Shown here piece after piece: positions 51,530 to 59,694 of a stretch of 64,000 nt of DNA (the first letter of the stretch is position 1; the number at the start of each line of letters is the position of its first letter). The position numbers and the translations under genes were made by a program. The notes beneath the pieces were generated by a model. That model searched no databases. It worked only from the letters and a program-made list of their open reading frames with translations, and was not told the DNA's origin. Where the stretch lies: assembly GCA_903870275.1 (NCBI GenBank), contig CAIQCK010000034.1, forward strand, positions 1 through 64,000. Reading direction: 5' to 3'. This DNA comes from an uncultured bacterium (GTDB taxonomy: Bacteria > Verrucomicrobiota > Verrucomicrobiia > CAIQCK01).

Positions 51530-54208
51530 ATGAAGATAAACGCGCGAAGCTTGTGGATGACGATGGTGGTGGCGATGTTTGCGCATCACGCCGGCACGGC
51601 GGCGGAATCGGAGCGATGGACGCCGTTCCACCTGCCGTGGGAATCGCCGGACGGCTCGGTGACGGACGCGCGGTTTCTGCTCGACGCGCCAGCCGGCAAG
51701 CACGGTTTCATCCAAGTTCGCGACGGCCATTTTTATTTTCCGCATGCCGGGCACGCGCGGTTTTGGGCCGTCAATCTTTCCGGCGAGGCCAACTTCCCGC
51801 CGCCGGAGTCCGCGCCGCGCGTGGCCGAACGGCTTGCGCGGTTCGGCTTCAACCTGGTGCGGATGCACGGACTCGACGCGCCGTGGGGCAAGACGTTTTT
51901 CCGCTGGGGCGCGCCCGACACGCAGCACATCGAGCCCGAGCAGTTCGAGAAGTTCGACAACTTCGTCGCGGAACTGGAAAAGCGCGGCATCTACCTCAAC
52001 CTTAACCTCCACGTCGGCCGGCATTTCACCGCCAGCGACGGCGTTGCGCAGGCGGAGTGCCTCGGCTATGGGAAATACTGTGTCATCTTCGACCCGCGGA
52101 TGATCGAATTGCAGAAGGATTACGCCCGCCAACTGCTGACGCATCGCAACACGCGCACCGGCCGCACCTACGCCGGCGACCCGGCGGTCGTCATCATCGA
52201 GTTGACGAACGAGGACTCGCTCTTCCTCGCGTGGACCTCCGGTTTCCTGCGCGGCCGTCAAACCACGCGGGCCGCTTCCGATTGGTGCGACATCCCGCCG
52301 TTCTACGGCGAGGAGTTGACGCGGTTTTACAACCAATGGCTGGCAAAGCGTTATCCGACGCGCGAGGCGCTCGTCGCGGCGTGGAAGGAAGGCTCCCGCG
52401 CACCTGGCACGCCGATTTTGCGCAATGGCGACTTCGCCGGCGGCGCGACGGGTTGGGAATTGTCGAAATCTGGAAAAGCGGCGGCATCGCTGGAGACGAC
52501 GCACGATGCGCTCGGCGGCACAGCGTGCGCAAAAATCACCGTGGCCACCGTGGACGGCACACCCTGGCACGTCATGCTGACGCAGAAGTCGTTGAAACTG
52601 CAAAAAGGAATGAAGTATCGCGTGGCGTTCCGCGCGCGGGCGTCGGCGGCGCGGCAGGTGAACGCGGAGGTGTGCCACAGCTCGCCGTATCGCGGTTGCG
52701 GCAACGCGAGGTTCGACGTCGGATCGGAATGGCGCGACTGCCAGTTCACCTTCACCGCGCCGGAAGACGACGATCAGGTGCGGCTCAGTTTCCAGTTCGG
52801 CGAAGCGACCGGCGCAACGTGGATCAGCGACGTGATTTTGCACGAAGCACCGATCCACGGCTTGCGCGACGACGAGGACGCGGCGCGCGACACGGTGCGG
52901 CGGCTCGATCCCACGGAGTTTGGCAGCGCCACGACGGAGCGGTTCCGCGACGAAGGCCGGTTTTACTTTGAGATGGAGCGCCACTACTACGCGACGATGC
53001 GACAGTTCCTCCGCGTCGAGTTGCACGTGCGCGCGCTCATCGAGGGCACCAACGAGAATTACGGCCTGCCGAACCTGCGCGCGCAGACCACACAAGACCT
53101 GATGGATTGCCACGCCTACTGGCAGCATCCGTCATTTCCGCGCCAGCCGTGGTCGCGCACCGACTGGACGATCGGCAACACGCCGATGCTCGACGCGCCC
53201 GAACGTTGCACGCTCAGCGCGCTCAGCCGTTCCGCCGTCGCCGGCAAACCGATGACCGTCAGCGAATACAATCATCCGTTCCCGAGCGAATACGGCTGCG
53301 AAATGCCTCTGCTGCTGGCCGCCTACGCGAGCTTGCAGGATTGGGACGCGGTCTATGGCTACACGTTTGGCCACCACTGGACGGAGCGTGAACTGAGCGG
53401 CGACGCCGTCACCGGCTATTTCGATCTCTGCAACGAAATCGGCAAACTGGCGCAGATGCCAACGGCGTCGTTGATATTCCAGCGCGGCGACGTGCGGCCC
53501 GCGAAAAAACTGGTGAGCGTCGCCTACGACGAACACCAGTGCTACGACAGCTTGAAGTTGCCGCGCTGGGAACGGACGCGCTTCCATCTCGACGGCGAAC
53601 TCTCGCCGCTGCTGCCGCTTGTCCACCGCTTCCGCATTGAGCGGTTTGACGCGTCGCGCACCACGCGCGCCGCCGACCTCGGATTCACGCCGCCGGAAGG
53701 CCGCATCGCCAGCGACACGGGCGAGTTGCTGTGGGAAGCGACCGAGAAACGCGCGGGCCGGCTGACGATCAACACGCCGCGCGCACAGGCCGCCATCGGC
53801 TGGGTCGGCGGACGGACGCTCAAGACCGACGACGCGGAATTTCAACTCAAGACACCGTTCTGCGCCGTCAGCCTCGTCGCGCTCGACGGCCAGCCGCTCG
53901 CGCGCTCGAAGAAAATATTGCTCGTCGCCGCGGCGCGCTACGCCAACACCGGCATGGAGTGGAACGCGGAACGCACCAGTGTCGGCGACAAATGGGGTGG
54001 ACCGCCGCTGTTGATCGAAGCCGTCGAAGGCGAGATCGTCCTGCGTCGCGCGGCGGGCACTGCCGCGTTGCAGGCGGTTCCGTTGGACGGCTGCGGCCGG
54101 CCGCGGACGGAGCGTCCGGCGGAACCGGCGAAGCGCGACGCGGGAATCGTCGTCCCGCTGCACGCGAACGATGCGACCGTCTGGTATGTCCTGCAGCCCG
54201 CGCCGTAA
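51530..54208 (+). CDS. GH-A clan glycoside hydrolase with inserted CBM, exported
   Basis: An 892-aa protein with signal peptide about 1-24. A TIM barrel begins near residue 95 (RVAERLARFGFNLVRMHG); the acid/base is N227-E228 (IELTNEDS) and the likely nucleophile E579 (TVSEYNHPF). Between them, about 298-445, a carbohydrate-binding beta sandwich of CBM4/9 type is inserted (NGDFAGGATGWELS...WISDVILHEAP). The C-terminal 250 residues are beta-rich. The fold fits cellulase-like GH-A enzymes acting on beta-glycans; the exact GH family is not assigned. GGGAGA lies 6 nt upstream of the ATG. Not in an operon; the next gene is on the same strand 158 bp away. Confidence 0.82.
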   Translation: MKINARSLWMTMVVAMFAHHAGTAAESERWTPFHLPWESPDGSVTDARFLLDAPAGKHGFIQVRDGHFYFPHAGHARFWAVNLSGEANFPPPESAPRVAERLARFGFNLVRMHGLDAPWGKTFFRWGAPDTQHIEPEQFEKFDNFVAELEKRGIYLNLNLHVGRHFTASDGVAQAECLGYGKYCVIFDPRMIELQKDYARQLLTHRNTRTGRTYAGDPAVVIIELTNEDSLFLAWTSGFLRGRQTTRAASDWCDIPPFYGEELTRFYNQWLAKRYPTREALVAAWKEGSRAPGTPILRNGDFAGGATGWELSKSGKAAASLETTHDALGGTACAKITVATVDGTPWHVMLTQKSLKLQKGMKYRVAFRARASAARQVNAEVCHSSPYRGCGNARFDVGSEWRDCQFTFTAPEDDDQVRLSFQFGEATGATWISDVILHEAPIHGLRDDEDAARDTVRRLDPTEFGSATTERFRDEGRFYFEMERHYYATMRQFLRVELHVRALIEGTNENYGLPNLRAQTTQDLMDCHAYWQHPSFPRQPWSRTDWTIGNTPMLDAPERCTLSALSRSAVAGKPMTVSEYNHPFPSEYGCEMPLLLAAYASLQDWDAVYGYTFGHHWTERELSGDAVTGYFDLCNEIGKLAQMPTASLIFQRGDVRPAKKLVSVAYDEHQCYDSLKLPRWERTRFHLDGELSPLLPLVHRFRIERFDASRTTRAADLGFTPPEGRIASDTGELLWEATEKRAGRLTINTPRAQAAIGWVGGRTLKTDDAEFQLKTPFCAVSLVALDGQPLARSKKILLVAAARYANTGMEWNAERTSVGDKWGGPPLLIEAVEGEIVLRRAAGTAALQAVPLDGCGRPRTERPAEPAKRDAGIVVPLHANDATVWYVLQPAP

Positions 54209-54325
54209 CGAGAGGCGGCGATGAAAGTCCGCCCCCCGGCATCGCGAGCGTCCGCCTGCCGGCAGCAAACCGAAAACATGGTCTTTGGCTGCTGCGTTGA
54301 GGCTGTTTCCGTGTCAGGAACAATT

Positions 54326-54354
54326 TGCGCTCCAGCCGGTTTTCGCGTATAAAA
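54326..54354 (+). promoter_or_regulatory. Promoter of the TlpA-like selenoprotein candidate
   Basis: TTGCGC (54326-54331), 17-nt spacer, TATAAA (54349-54354). The ATG at 54367 is 12 nt past the -10 box, giving a 5' leader of only about 5-6 nt and no Shine-Dalgarno sequence. The same TTGCGC-N17 arrangement recurs before the pyr operon. Confidence 0.55.
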
Positions 54355-54366
54355 AGTGTCGTCGCC

Positions 54367-54894
54367 ATGAAGCTTCACATCATTTCCCTCAGTGTGGTTG
54401 CCGCGATGTTGTTGCTGACGCCGGTATCGCGGGCGGCCAGTCCCTCCTCAGGTTTCGCCGTTGGCCAGACGGCCCCGGAAATCACCGGCAAAGACCTCGA
54501 CGGCAAACCGATGAAATTGAGCGAGTTTCGCGGCAAGGTCGTGGTGCTGGATTTCTGGGGGCATTGGTGACCACCCTGCCGGGCGATGATCCCGCACGAG
54601 CGGTCGCTCGTGAAACGACTCGAAGGCAAACCGTTCGCGCTCCTCGGCATCAACAGCGACCGGGACCGTTTTGAAATCCGGCGCACCTGCAAAGCGGAGC
54701 AAATCACCTGGCGGTGTTGGTTTGACGGTGGCGGCACCAGCGGCCCGATCGCGAGCTCTTGGGGTGTGCGCATGTGGCCGACGATCTACGTGCTCGATGC
54801 CAAAGGCGTGATTCGCTACAAGGACGTCCGCGGCGAAGCAATGGATCAAGCCGTGGATACGCTTCTTGCCGAGCTGCCCAAAGGCGGCAAATAG
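54367..54894 (+). CDS. TlpA-like thioredoxin with in-frame TGA at the active site (selenoprotein candidate)
   Basis: An exported thiol-disulfide oxidoreductase of the TlpA/AhpC-TSA type, 175 residues if the TGA at 54568-54570 is read through. Signal peptide about 1-23 (ending SRAAS). The N-terminal half runs APEITGKDLDGKPMKL to VVVLDFWGHW. The next codon, residue 68, is TGA exactly where the first Cys of W-C-P-P-C belongs, so the site reads W-U-P-P-C-R-A-M. The frame continues without break for 107 codons with clear homology (IPHERSLVKRL, LLGINSDRDR, WPTIYVLDAKGVIRYKD). A 7-bp hairpin with a GGUC loop lies 24-41 nt after the TGA, as in bacterial SECIS elements. A TGC-to-TGA nonsense mutation is the alternative. 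No selA/B/C/D gene is in the window. Confidence 0.68.
54568..54612 (+). promoter_or_regulatory. In-frame UGA with SECIS-like hairpin
   Basis: TGA 54568-54570 is followed by a perfect 7-bp stem, CACGAGC (54595-54601) with GCTCGTG (54606-54612), closed by the tetraloop GGTC (54602-54605). The loop lies 31 nt after the TGA, within the range reported for bacterial SECIS elements, and shares the GGUC loop with E. coli fdhF. The same bases also encode the conserved H-E-R-S-L-V, so part of the pairing could be chance. Confidence 0.55.
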
Positions 54895-54964
54895 CTGGGG
54901 TCAAAGACGTTCTCTTCCTTCGTCGTGTCTTTTCTCCAGCGCGGAGTTTTTCACGGTTTTTTTC

Positions 54965-54993
54965 TTGCGCGGTCCAAAACACGCCGCTATGGT
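54965..54993 (+). promoter_or_regulatory. Putative promoter of the pyrimidine operon
   Basis: TTGCGC (54965-54970), 17-nt spacer, TATGGT (54988-54993). Transcription from about 55000 would include the whole PyrR-type leader that follows. Confidence 0.45.
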
Positions 54994-55019
54994 CGGCGCG
55001 CTGTAAAACACCTTTAAGT

Positions 55020-55037
55020 CCGGTCCAGTGAGACCGG
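55020..55037 (+). promoter_or_regulatory. PyrR-binding hairpin in the pyr leader
   Basis: CCGGTC (55020-55025) pairs with GACCGG (55032-55037) around the hexaloop CAGTGA, which fits the CNGNGA loop consensus of PyrR binding sites described in Bacillus. It lies about 20 nt after the predicted transcription start and 36 nt before the attenuator. Confidence 0.75.
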
Positions 55038-55072
55038 GAAGGCAACATGAAAAAGATCGGAGTTCAAATTCG

Positions 55073-55114
55073 CCGTGCGACTGCGGCTGCAAGCCGGGTC
55101 GGCACGGTTTTTTT
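55073..55114 (+). terminator. Attenuator terminator before pyrR
   Basis: CCGTGC-GAC (55073-55081) pairs with GTC-GCACGG (55098-55107, one bulged G) over an inner CGGC/GCCG stem, followed by seven T residues (55108-55114). It ends 6 nt before the pyrR ATG. With the PyrR-binding hairpin upstream it forms a UMP-responsive attenuation switch (inference from the known mechanism). Confidence 0.8.
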
Positions 55115-55120
55115 GTGCCT

Positions 55121-55630
55121 ATGAAACAGACATGTGTCATGGATGCCGTGGCGATTGACCGGGCGCTGACGCGCATGGCGCACGAGATCGTCGAGCGTTC
55201 GGAGGACGCCGGCAAGATCGCGCTGGTGGGAATCCAAGGCGGCGGCGTGCGGCTCGCGCAGCGGCTGGCCGCCAAGCTGCAGGAGATCCTCGGCAAATCG
55301 GTGCCGTGCGGCGCGCTGGACATCACAATGCACCGCGACGACCTTTCCTTGCATAAGAAACCGCCAGTAGCCCGCCTGACGAACATCCAGTTCGACGTGA
55401 CCGGCAAGCACATCATCTTCGTGGACGACGTGCTCTACACCGGCCGCTCCACGCGCGCGGCAATGAGCGAGATCACCGATTTCGGCCGGCCGGCGCGCAT
55501 CCAGCTCGCCGTGCTGGTGGACCGCGGTCACCGCGAACTGCCGATCCGGGCCGATTATGTCGGCAAGAACATCCCGACATCGAAAGATCAAAAGGTCCGC
55601 GTCCTCGCGGACGAGGTGATTGTCGAATGA
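55121..55630 (+). CDS. pyrR: PyrR: pyr operon attenuator / uracil phosphoribosyltransferase-like
   Basis: A 169-aa PyrR. It aligns closely with Bacillus PyrR through [12 protein letters not shown], the PRPP-binding [14 protein letters not shown], and the C-terminal block [21 protein letters not shown] that is nearly invariant in the family. In the presence of UMP it binds the leader hairpin and promotes termination. The ATG at 55121 follows the attenuator T-run directly, with no Shine-Dalgarno sequence. A second ATG at 55139 is possible. The stop overlaps the pyrB ATG (ATGA). Confidence 0.95.
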   Translation: MKQTCVMDAVAIDRALTRMAHEIVERSEDAGKIALVGIQGGGVRLAQRLAAKLQEILGKSVPCGALDITMHRDDLSLHKKPPVARLTNIQFDVTGKHIIFVDDVLYTGRSTRAAMSEITDFGRPARIQLAVLVDRGHRELPIRADYVGKNIPTSKDQKVRVLADEVIVE

Positions 55631-56565
55631 ACTGGACCCGCAAAGACCTTATCGCCATCCAGGATCTCCAGCCGGAGGAGATTATTCACATTCTCGACAC
55701 GGCGCTGACGTTCGAGGAGGTCGGCCAGCGCGACGTGAAAAAGGTGCCGGCGTTGCGCGGCAAGACACTGGTGAACCTGTTCATCGAGCCGAGTACGCGC
55801 ACGCGCACGAGCTTCGAACTGGCGGCGTACCGGCTCTCGGCGGATGTGGTGAACATCACCGCCACCGCCTCCAGCATCACCAAGGGTGAGACGCTCAAGG
55901 ATACGGCGCTGAACTTGCAGGCGCTGCATGCCGACATCATCGTCATCCGCCACTCGTCGGCGGGCGCGGCGAAGTTTCTCGCTGACCGCCTCGACGTGTC
56001 GGTCATCAACGCCGGCGACGGCGCGCACGAGCATCCGACGCAAGCGCTGCTGGACGCGTTCACGATCCGTCAGAAAAAAGGGCGTATCGCCGGCCTGAAC
56101 GTCACCATCCTCGGCGACATCCTTTACAGCCGCGTCGCGCGCTCGAACATCCACCTGCTGACCAAGCTCGGCGCGCGCGTGACGCTCGCCGGCCCCAGCA
56201 CGCTGGTGCCGCGCGTGTTCGAGGAGATGGGCTGCCGCGTCTGTTACGACATCGAGGAAGCCATCGCCGACGCCGACGTGATCAACCTCCTGCGCATCCA
56301 GCACGAGCGGCAGCGGCAGACGATGTTCCCCAGCATCGGCGAATACGCCGCCATCTTCGGCCTGACGAAAGAGCGGTTCGACCGCACCAAGCCCGACGCG
56401 CTCATCATGCATCCGGGCCCGATCAACCGCGGCGTGGAAATTGACAGCGACCTGGCGGACTGCAAGCGCAGCGTGATCCTGCAACAGGTCACGCACGGCC
56501 TCGCGGTGCGGATGGCGGTGCTTTACCTGTGCGCCGGCGCGCAACCGGCGGAGGAGGCGGCATGA
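55627..56565 (+). CDS. pyrB: Aspartate carbamoyltransferase, catalytic chain
   Basis: A 312-aa enzyme forming carbamoyl aspartate from carbamoyl phosphate and aspartate, the first committed step of pyrimidine synthesis. The carbamoyl-phosphate loop [11 protein letters not shown] (about 54-64), [12 protein letters not shown] and the aspartate-binding [10 protein letters not shown] are intact. No pyrI regulatory chain is adjacent. Coupled by ATGA overlaps to pyrR before and pyrC after. Control is through the PyrR leader. Confidence 0.96.
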   Translation: MNWTRKDLIAIQDLQPEEIIHILDTALTFEEVGQRDVKKVPALRGKTLVNLFIEPSTRTRTSFELAAYRLSADVVNITATASSITKGETLKDTALNLQALHADIIVIRHSSAGAAKFLADRLDVSVINAGDGAHEHPTQALLDAFTIRQKKGRIAGLNVTILGDILYSRVARSNIHLLTKLGARVTLAGPSTLVPRVFEEMGCRVCYDIEEAIADADVINLLRIQHERQRQTMFPSIGEYAAIFGLTKERFDRTKPDALIMHPGPINRGVEIDSDLADCKRSVILQQVTHGLAVRMAVLYLCAGAQPAEEAA

Positions 56566-57830
56566 ACGATCTGACGATTCGCAACGGGCGGGTAATTGAC
56601 CCGGCCAACCAGGTGGACGCCGTGCGCGATGTTTGCGTGCGCGACGGCAAAATCGCCGCCGAGCCCGCGCTGGACGCGCCGGTGCTGGACGCGACGGGCC
56701 TGGTCGTGACGCCGGGCCTGATTGATCTCCACGTGCACTTGCGCGAGCCGGGCCGCAGCGACAAGGAAACCATCGAGACCGGCACGCGTTGCGCCGCGTG
56801 CGGCGGTTTCACCACCGTCGTCTGCATGCCGAACACGTCGCCGCCGGCCGACAATGCCGGCAGCATCGCTTTCATCAAGCAGCGCGCCGAAGCCGTCGGA
56901 TGCGTCAACGTCTTTCCGACGGGCACCATCTCAAAGAACCTCGAAGGTGCCGAGATGGCGCCGATCGGCTCGCTCAAACGCGCCGGCGTCGTGGCCATCA
57001 CCGATGACGGCCATTGCGTGCAGAACAACGAGCTGATGCGGCGCGCGCTGGAATACGCGAAGATGTTCGAGCTGCCGCTGATGGACCATTGCCAGGACAA
57101 CAGTCTCGTCAGCGACGGCGTGATGCACGAGGGCTACTGGAGCCACCTGCTCGGCCTCAAGGGCTGGCCGAGTGTCGGCGAGGAAGTCATCGTCGCCCGC
57201 AACATCATGCTCGCGGAACTGGCGGATTGGCACATCCACTGCCAACACCTCAGCAGCGCCAGGAGCGTACGCCTGGTGCGCGAGGCCAAAAAGCGCGGCG
57301 TGAAAATCTCCGCCGAGGCGTGTCCGCATCACTTCACGCTGACCGATGAGAACTGCAAGGGCTACGACACCAATTTCAAGATGAACCCGCCGCTGCGGAC
57401 ACCGCGTGACGTGGAGGCGATTCTGGAAGGTCTCGCCGACGGCACCATCGAGGTCATCTGCAGCGACCACGCCCCGCACTGCGCCTTTGAGAAAGAGGTG
57501 GAGTTCGACAAGGCGCCGTTCGGCATCATCGGCTTGGAAACGGAACTGGCGTTGTCACTGATGGCGCTGGTTCACAAGAAGCTGCTGACGCTGCCGCAAC
57601 TCGTCGAGAAATTCACGACCGGCCCGGCGCGGCTGCTGCGGCTGAACAAGGGCACGTTGTCGGTCGGCGCCGACGCGGACATCACCGTGATGGATCCGTC
57701 GCGCGAGTGGGTCTATGACGTGAACCAGACGGCGAGCAAGTCGCGCAACACGCCGTTCCACGGCCGGTCGCTGAAAGGCAAGGCCGTGGCGACCATCGTC
57801 GGCGGCCGTGTGGCGTGGCAGGAAAAGTGA
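56562..57830 (+). CDS. pyrC: Dihydroorotase, class I
   Basis: A 422-aa zinc amidohydrolase cyclising carbamoyl aspartate to dihydroorotate. The first metal motif is H57-V-H59 in [13 protein letters not shown]; further ligands lie in [14 protein letters not shown] and [21 protein letters not shown] and the C-terminal amidohydrolase beta domain are typical of the long class I form that pairs with pyrB. The ATG overlaps the pyrB stop; the longer upstream frame is only shadow. It is followed by 1 nt and a DUF4230 gene. Confidence 0.95.
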   Translation: MNDLTIRNGRVIDPANQVDAVRDVCVRDGKIAAEPALDAPVLDATGLVVTPGLIDLHVHLREPGRSDKETIETGTRCAACGGFTTVVCMPNTSPPADNAGSIAFIKQRAEAVGCVNVFPTGTISKNLEGAEMAPIGSLKRAGVVAITDDGHCVQNNELMRRALEYAKMFELPLMDHCQDNSLVSDGVMHEGYWSHLLGLKGWPSVGEEVIVARNIMLAELADWHIHCQHLSSARSVRLVREAKKRGVKISAEACPHHFTLTDENCKGYDTNFKMNPPLRTPRDVEAILEGLADGTIEVICSDHAPHCAFEKEVEFDKAPFGIIGLETELALSLMALVHKKLLTLPQLVEKFTTGPARLLRLNKGTLSVGADADITVMDPSREWVYDVNQTASKSRNTPFHGRSLKGKAVATIVGGRVAWQEK

Positions 57831-57831
57831 C

Positions 57832-58407
57832 ATGAAAACGCTAATCGGCTATCTCTTCGCCGCAGCGGCGGGCGCGCTGGGCATGCTGTTGTGGTTGAAC
57901 CAGACGACGCACCGCGAGATCAATCAGGATTTTGCCGCTGCCGAGATCAAGCGGGTGGCGAAGGCGTTTTCGGCCGAGCAGGTCATCGTGTTCAACTATA
58001 AGCACAAGCGGTCGGACCTGATCAGCACGGCGCAGGTCTCGATCCTCGGCAAGGCGCGCGTGTTTGCCGGGTTTGACCTATCGAAGCACCTGCGCGTCGT
58101 CGTGGACCAGCGGAAGCGGCGGGTGATGGTCGAGCTGGGACAGCCGGAAATCGCCGGCGTGGATGTGTTTGACCAGACTTACCAATACGAGAAAGATTGG
58201 TTGTGGAACCGGTTCTCGGAAGAAGACCGGGACGCCATCGCGCGCGGCATGCGCCAAAGCGTGCTGAACGAGGCGCAGGCCAGTCCGTTGCTGCGCGAGG
58301 CGCGCGAGAGCATGAAAGATTTTTTGACCGCGATGATGCGCGGTCACGGCTATGCGGCGGACGTGGAATTCGTGGGTCCGGAAAAGCCGCTGCCAGCGAA
58401 AGGATAA
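57832..58407 (+). CDS. DUF4230-family membrane-anchored protein
   Basis: A 191-aa protein with one N-terminal transmembrane helix (about 4-22, LIGYLFAAAAGALGMLLW) and an extracytoplasmic domain. The body resembles DUF4230: EQVIVFNYKHKRSDL, then VFAGFDLSKHLRVVVD and VELGQPEIAGVDVF. Function unknown. It is inserted between pyrC (1 nt gap) and carA (0 nt gap) in the pyrimidine operon and must be co-regulated by PyrR, though no metabolic reason is known. Its presence may be operon hitch-hiking. Confidence 0.75.
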   Translation: MKTLIGYLFAAAAGALGMLLWLNQTTHREINQDFAAAEIKRVAKAFSAEQVIVFNYKHKRSDLISTAQVSILGKARVFAGFDLSKHLRVVVDQRKRRVMVELGQPEIAGVDVFDQTYQYEKDWLWNRFSEEDRDAIARGMRQSVLNEAQASPLLREARESMKDFLTAMMRGHGYAADVEFVGPEKPLPAKG

Positions 58408-59607
58408 ATGGACGCAGTTTTGGCACTTGAAGATGGATTGGTGTTCCGGGGCCAGGGATTTGGCGCCCGCACGTCGGCTTGCGGCGAGGCGGTATTCAAC
58501 ACCTCGATGACCGGCTACCAGGAAATCCTCACCGATCCGTCCTACAAGGGACAGATCGTGGCGATGACCTATCCGGAGATCGGCAACTACGGCGTCAACT
58601 CGCTCGACGTGGAAAGCTGGCAGCCGCATGTCGCCGGCTTTGTCATCCGGCAGCTCAGCCCGGTCGCGTCGAATTGGCGCGCGGAGTACACGCTGGACGA
58701 GTATTTGAAAAAATACAAACTGCCCGGCATTCAAGGCGTGGACACGCGCCGGCTCACCAAGCACCTGCGCACGCGCGGCGCGATGAAGGCGTTCATCTCC
58801 ACCGAGCCGGTCAGCGACGCCGACGCCATCAAGCGGGCGAACGAGTGGAAAGGCATCGTCGGCGTGGATTACGCGGTCGAGGTCACGCACAAGAAAGCGT
58901 TTCATTGGGAAGGCTACGGCCAGTGGAGCGCCAACTGGGACATCCCGCGCGGCGCCACGATAGACGAAACGCGCGCCGCCAAAGGCGAGACCGGTTTGTT
59001 CCAAGGCATGTTTGACGCGCTGCCCGCTCCGGGTTATCGCGTCGTGGCGCTCGACTACGGCATCAAATACAACATCCTGCGCCGGCTTCGGCAGCGGGGT
59101 TTCGATGTGTATGTCCTCCCTGCAACCGCAACGGCGCACGATGTGATGGCGCTGAAGCCCGACGGCGTGTTTCTCAGCAACGGCCCGGGCGATCCCGAAC
59201 CGTTGACCTATGCCCACCGCACAGTGCGGGATTTGCTGGGCGAAGTGCCCATCTTCGGCATCTGCCAGGGACAACACATTCTCTGCCACGCGTTCGGCGG
59301 GCGGACGTTCAAACTCAAGTTCGGCCATCGCGGCGCCAACCAGCCAGTGAAGGATTTGCGCACCGGCAAGGTGCTCATCACCGCGCAGAACCATGGTTTC
59401 GCCTCGGACCCGAAATCGCTGAACCCTGAGGAAGTGGAGATCACGCAGATCAACCTGAACGATCAGACCGTCGAGGGCATGCGGCATAAGAAGCACCCGG
59501 CTTTCTGTGTCCAGTATCACCCCGAAGCGTCGCCTGGCCCGCACGACGCCGGTTATCTGTTCGAGGAATTCAAGCGCCTGATCGAGCAGTATCGGCGGCA
59601 GAAGTAA
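58408..59607 (+). CDS. carA: Carbamoyl-phosphate synthase, small (glutaminase) subunit
   Basis: A 399-aa CarA. The N-terminal CPSase_sm domain (about 1-135, with FNTSMTGYQEILTDPSY) is joined to a class I glutamine amidotransferase domain. The nucleophile is C286, and His/Glu are in QYHPEASPGPHD. The nucleophile elbow reads GICQGQH where the family has GICLGHQ, i.e. the His-Gln order is swapped. Everything else, including FGHRGANQPVKD and ITAQNHGF, is canonical. It supplies ammonia for carbamoyl phosphate used by PyrB. AAAGGA overlaps the end of the DUF4230 gene. The large subunit gene (carB) is not adjacent. Confidence 0.95.
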   Translation: MDAVLALEDGLVFRGQGFGARTSACGEAVFNTSMTGYQEILTDPSYKGQIVAMTYPEIGNYGVNSLDVESWQPHVAGFVIRQLSPVASNWRAEYTLDEYLKKYKLPGIQGVDTRRLTKHLRTRGAMKAFISTEPVSDADAIKRANEWKGIVGVDYAVEVTHKKAFHWEGYGQWSANWDIPRGATIDETRAAKGETGLFQGMFDALPAPGYRVVALDYGIKYNILRRLRQRGFDVYVLPATATAHDVMALKPDGVFLSNGPGDPEPLTYAHRTVRDLLGEVPIFGICQGQHILCHAFGGRTFKLKFGHRGANQPVKDLRTGKVLITAQNHGFASDPKSLNPEEVEITQINLNDQTVEGMRHKKHPAFCVQYHPEASPGPHDAGYLFEEFKRLIEQYRRQK

Positions 59608-59694
59608 TCGCGGCTGGCAAGGCAGGGCGAGGCTTCAGAAAATCCGCGTGGCGTCCAGTGTCACGGAGCGACCCCGATGATTTGCAAATGGTCG

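Noticed and set aside
51239-53128. 629-aa minus-strand ORF opposite the GH-A enzyme
   Set aside because: Shadow frame; no motif, start or ribosome site.
54586-54894. Separate 102-aa gene starting after the TGA in the TlpA-like protein
   Set aside because: It would begin inside the thioredoxin fold after the active site, with no ribosome site; read-through or nonsense mutation explains it better.
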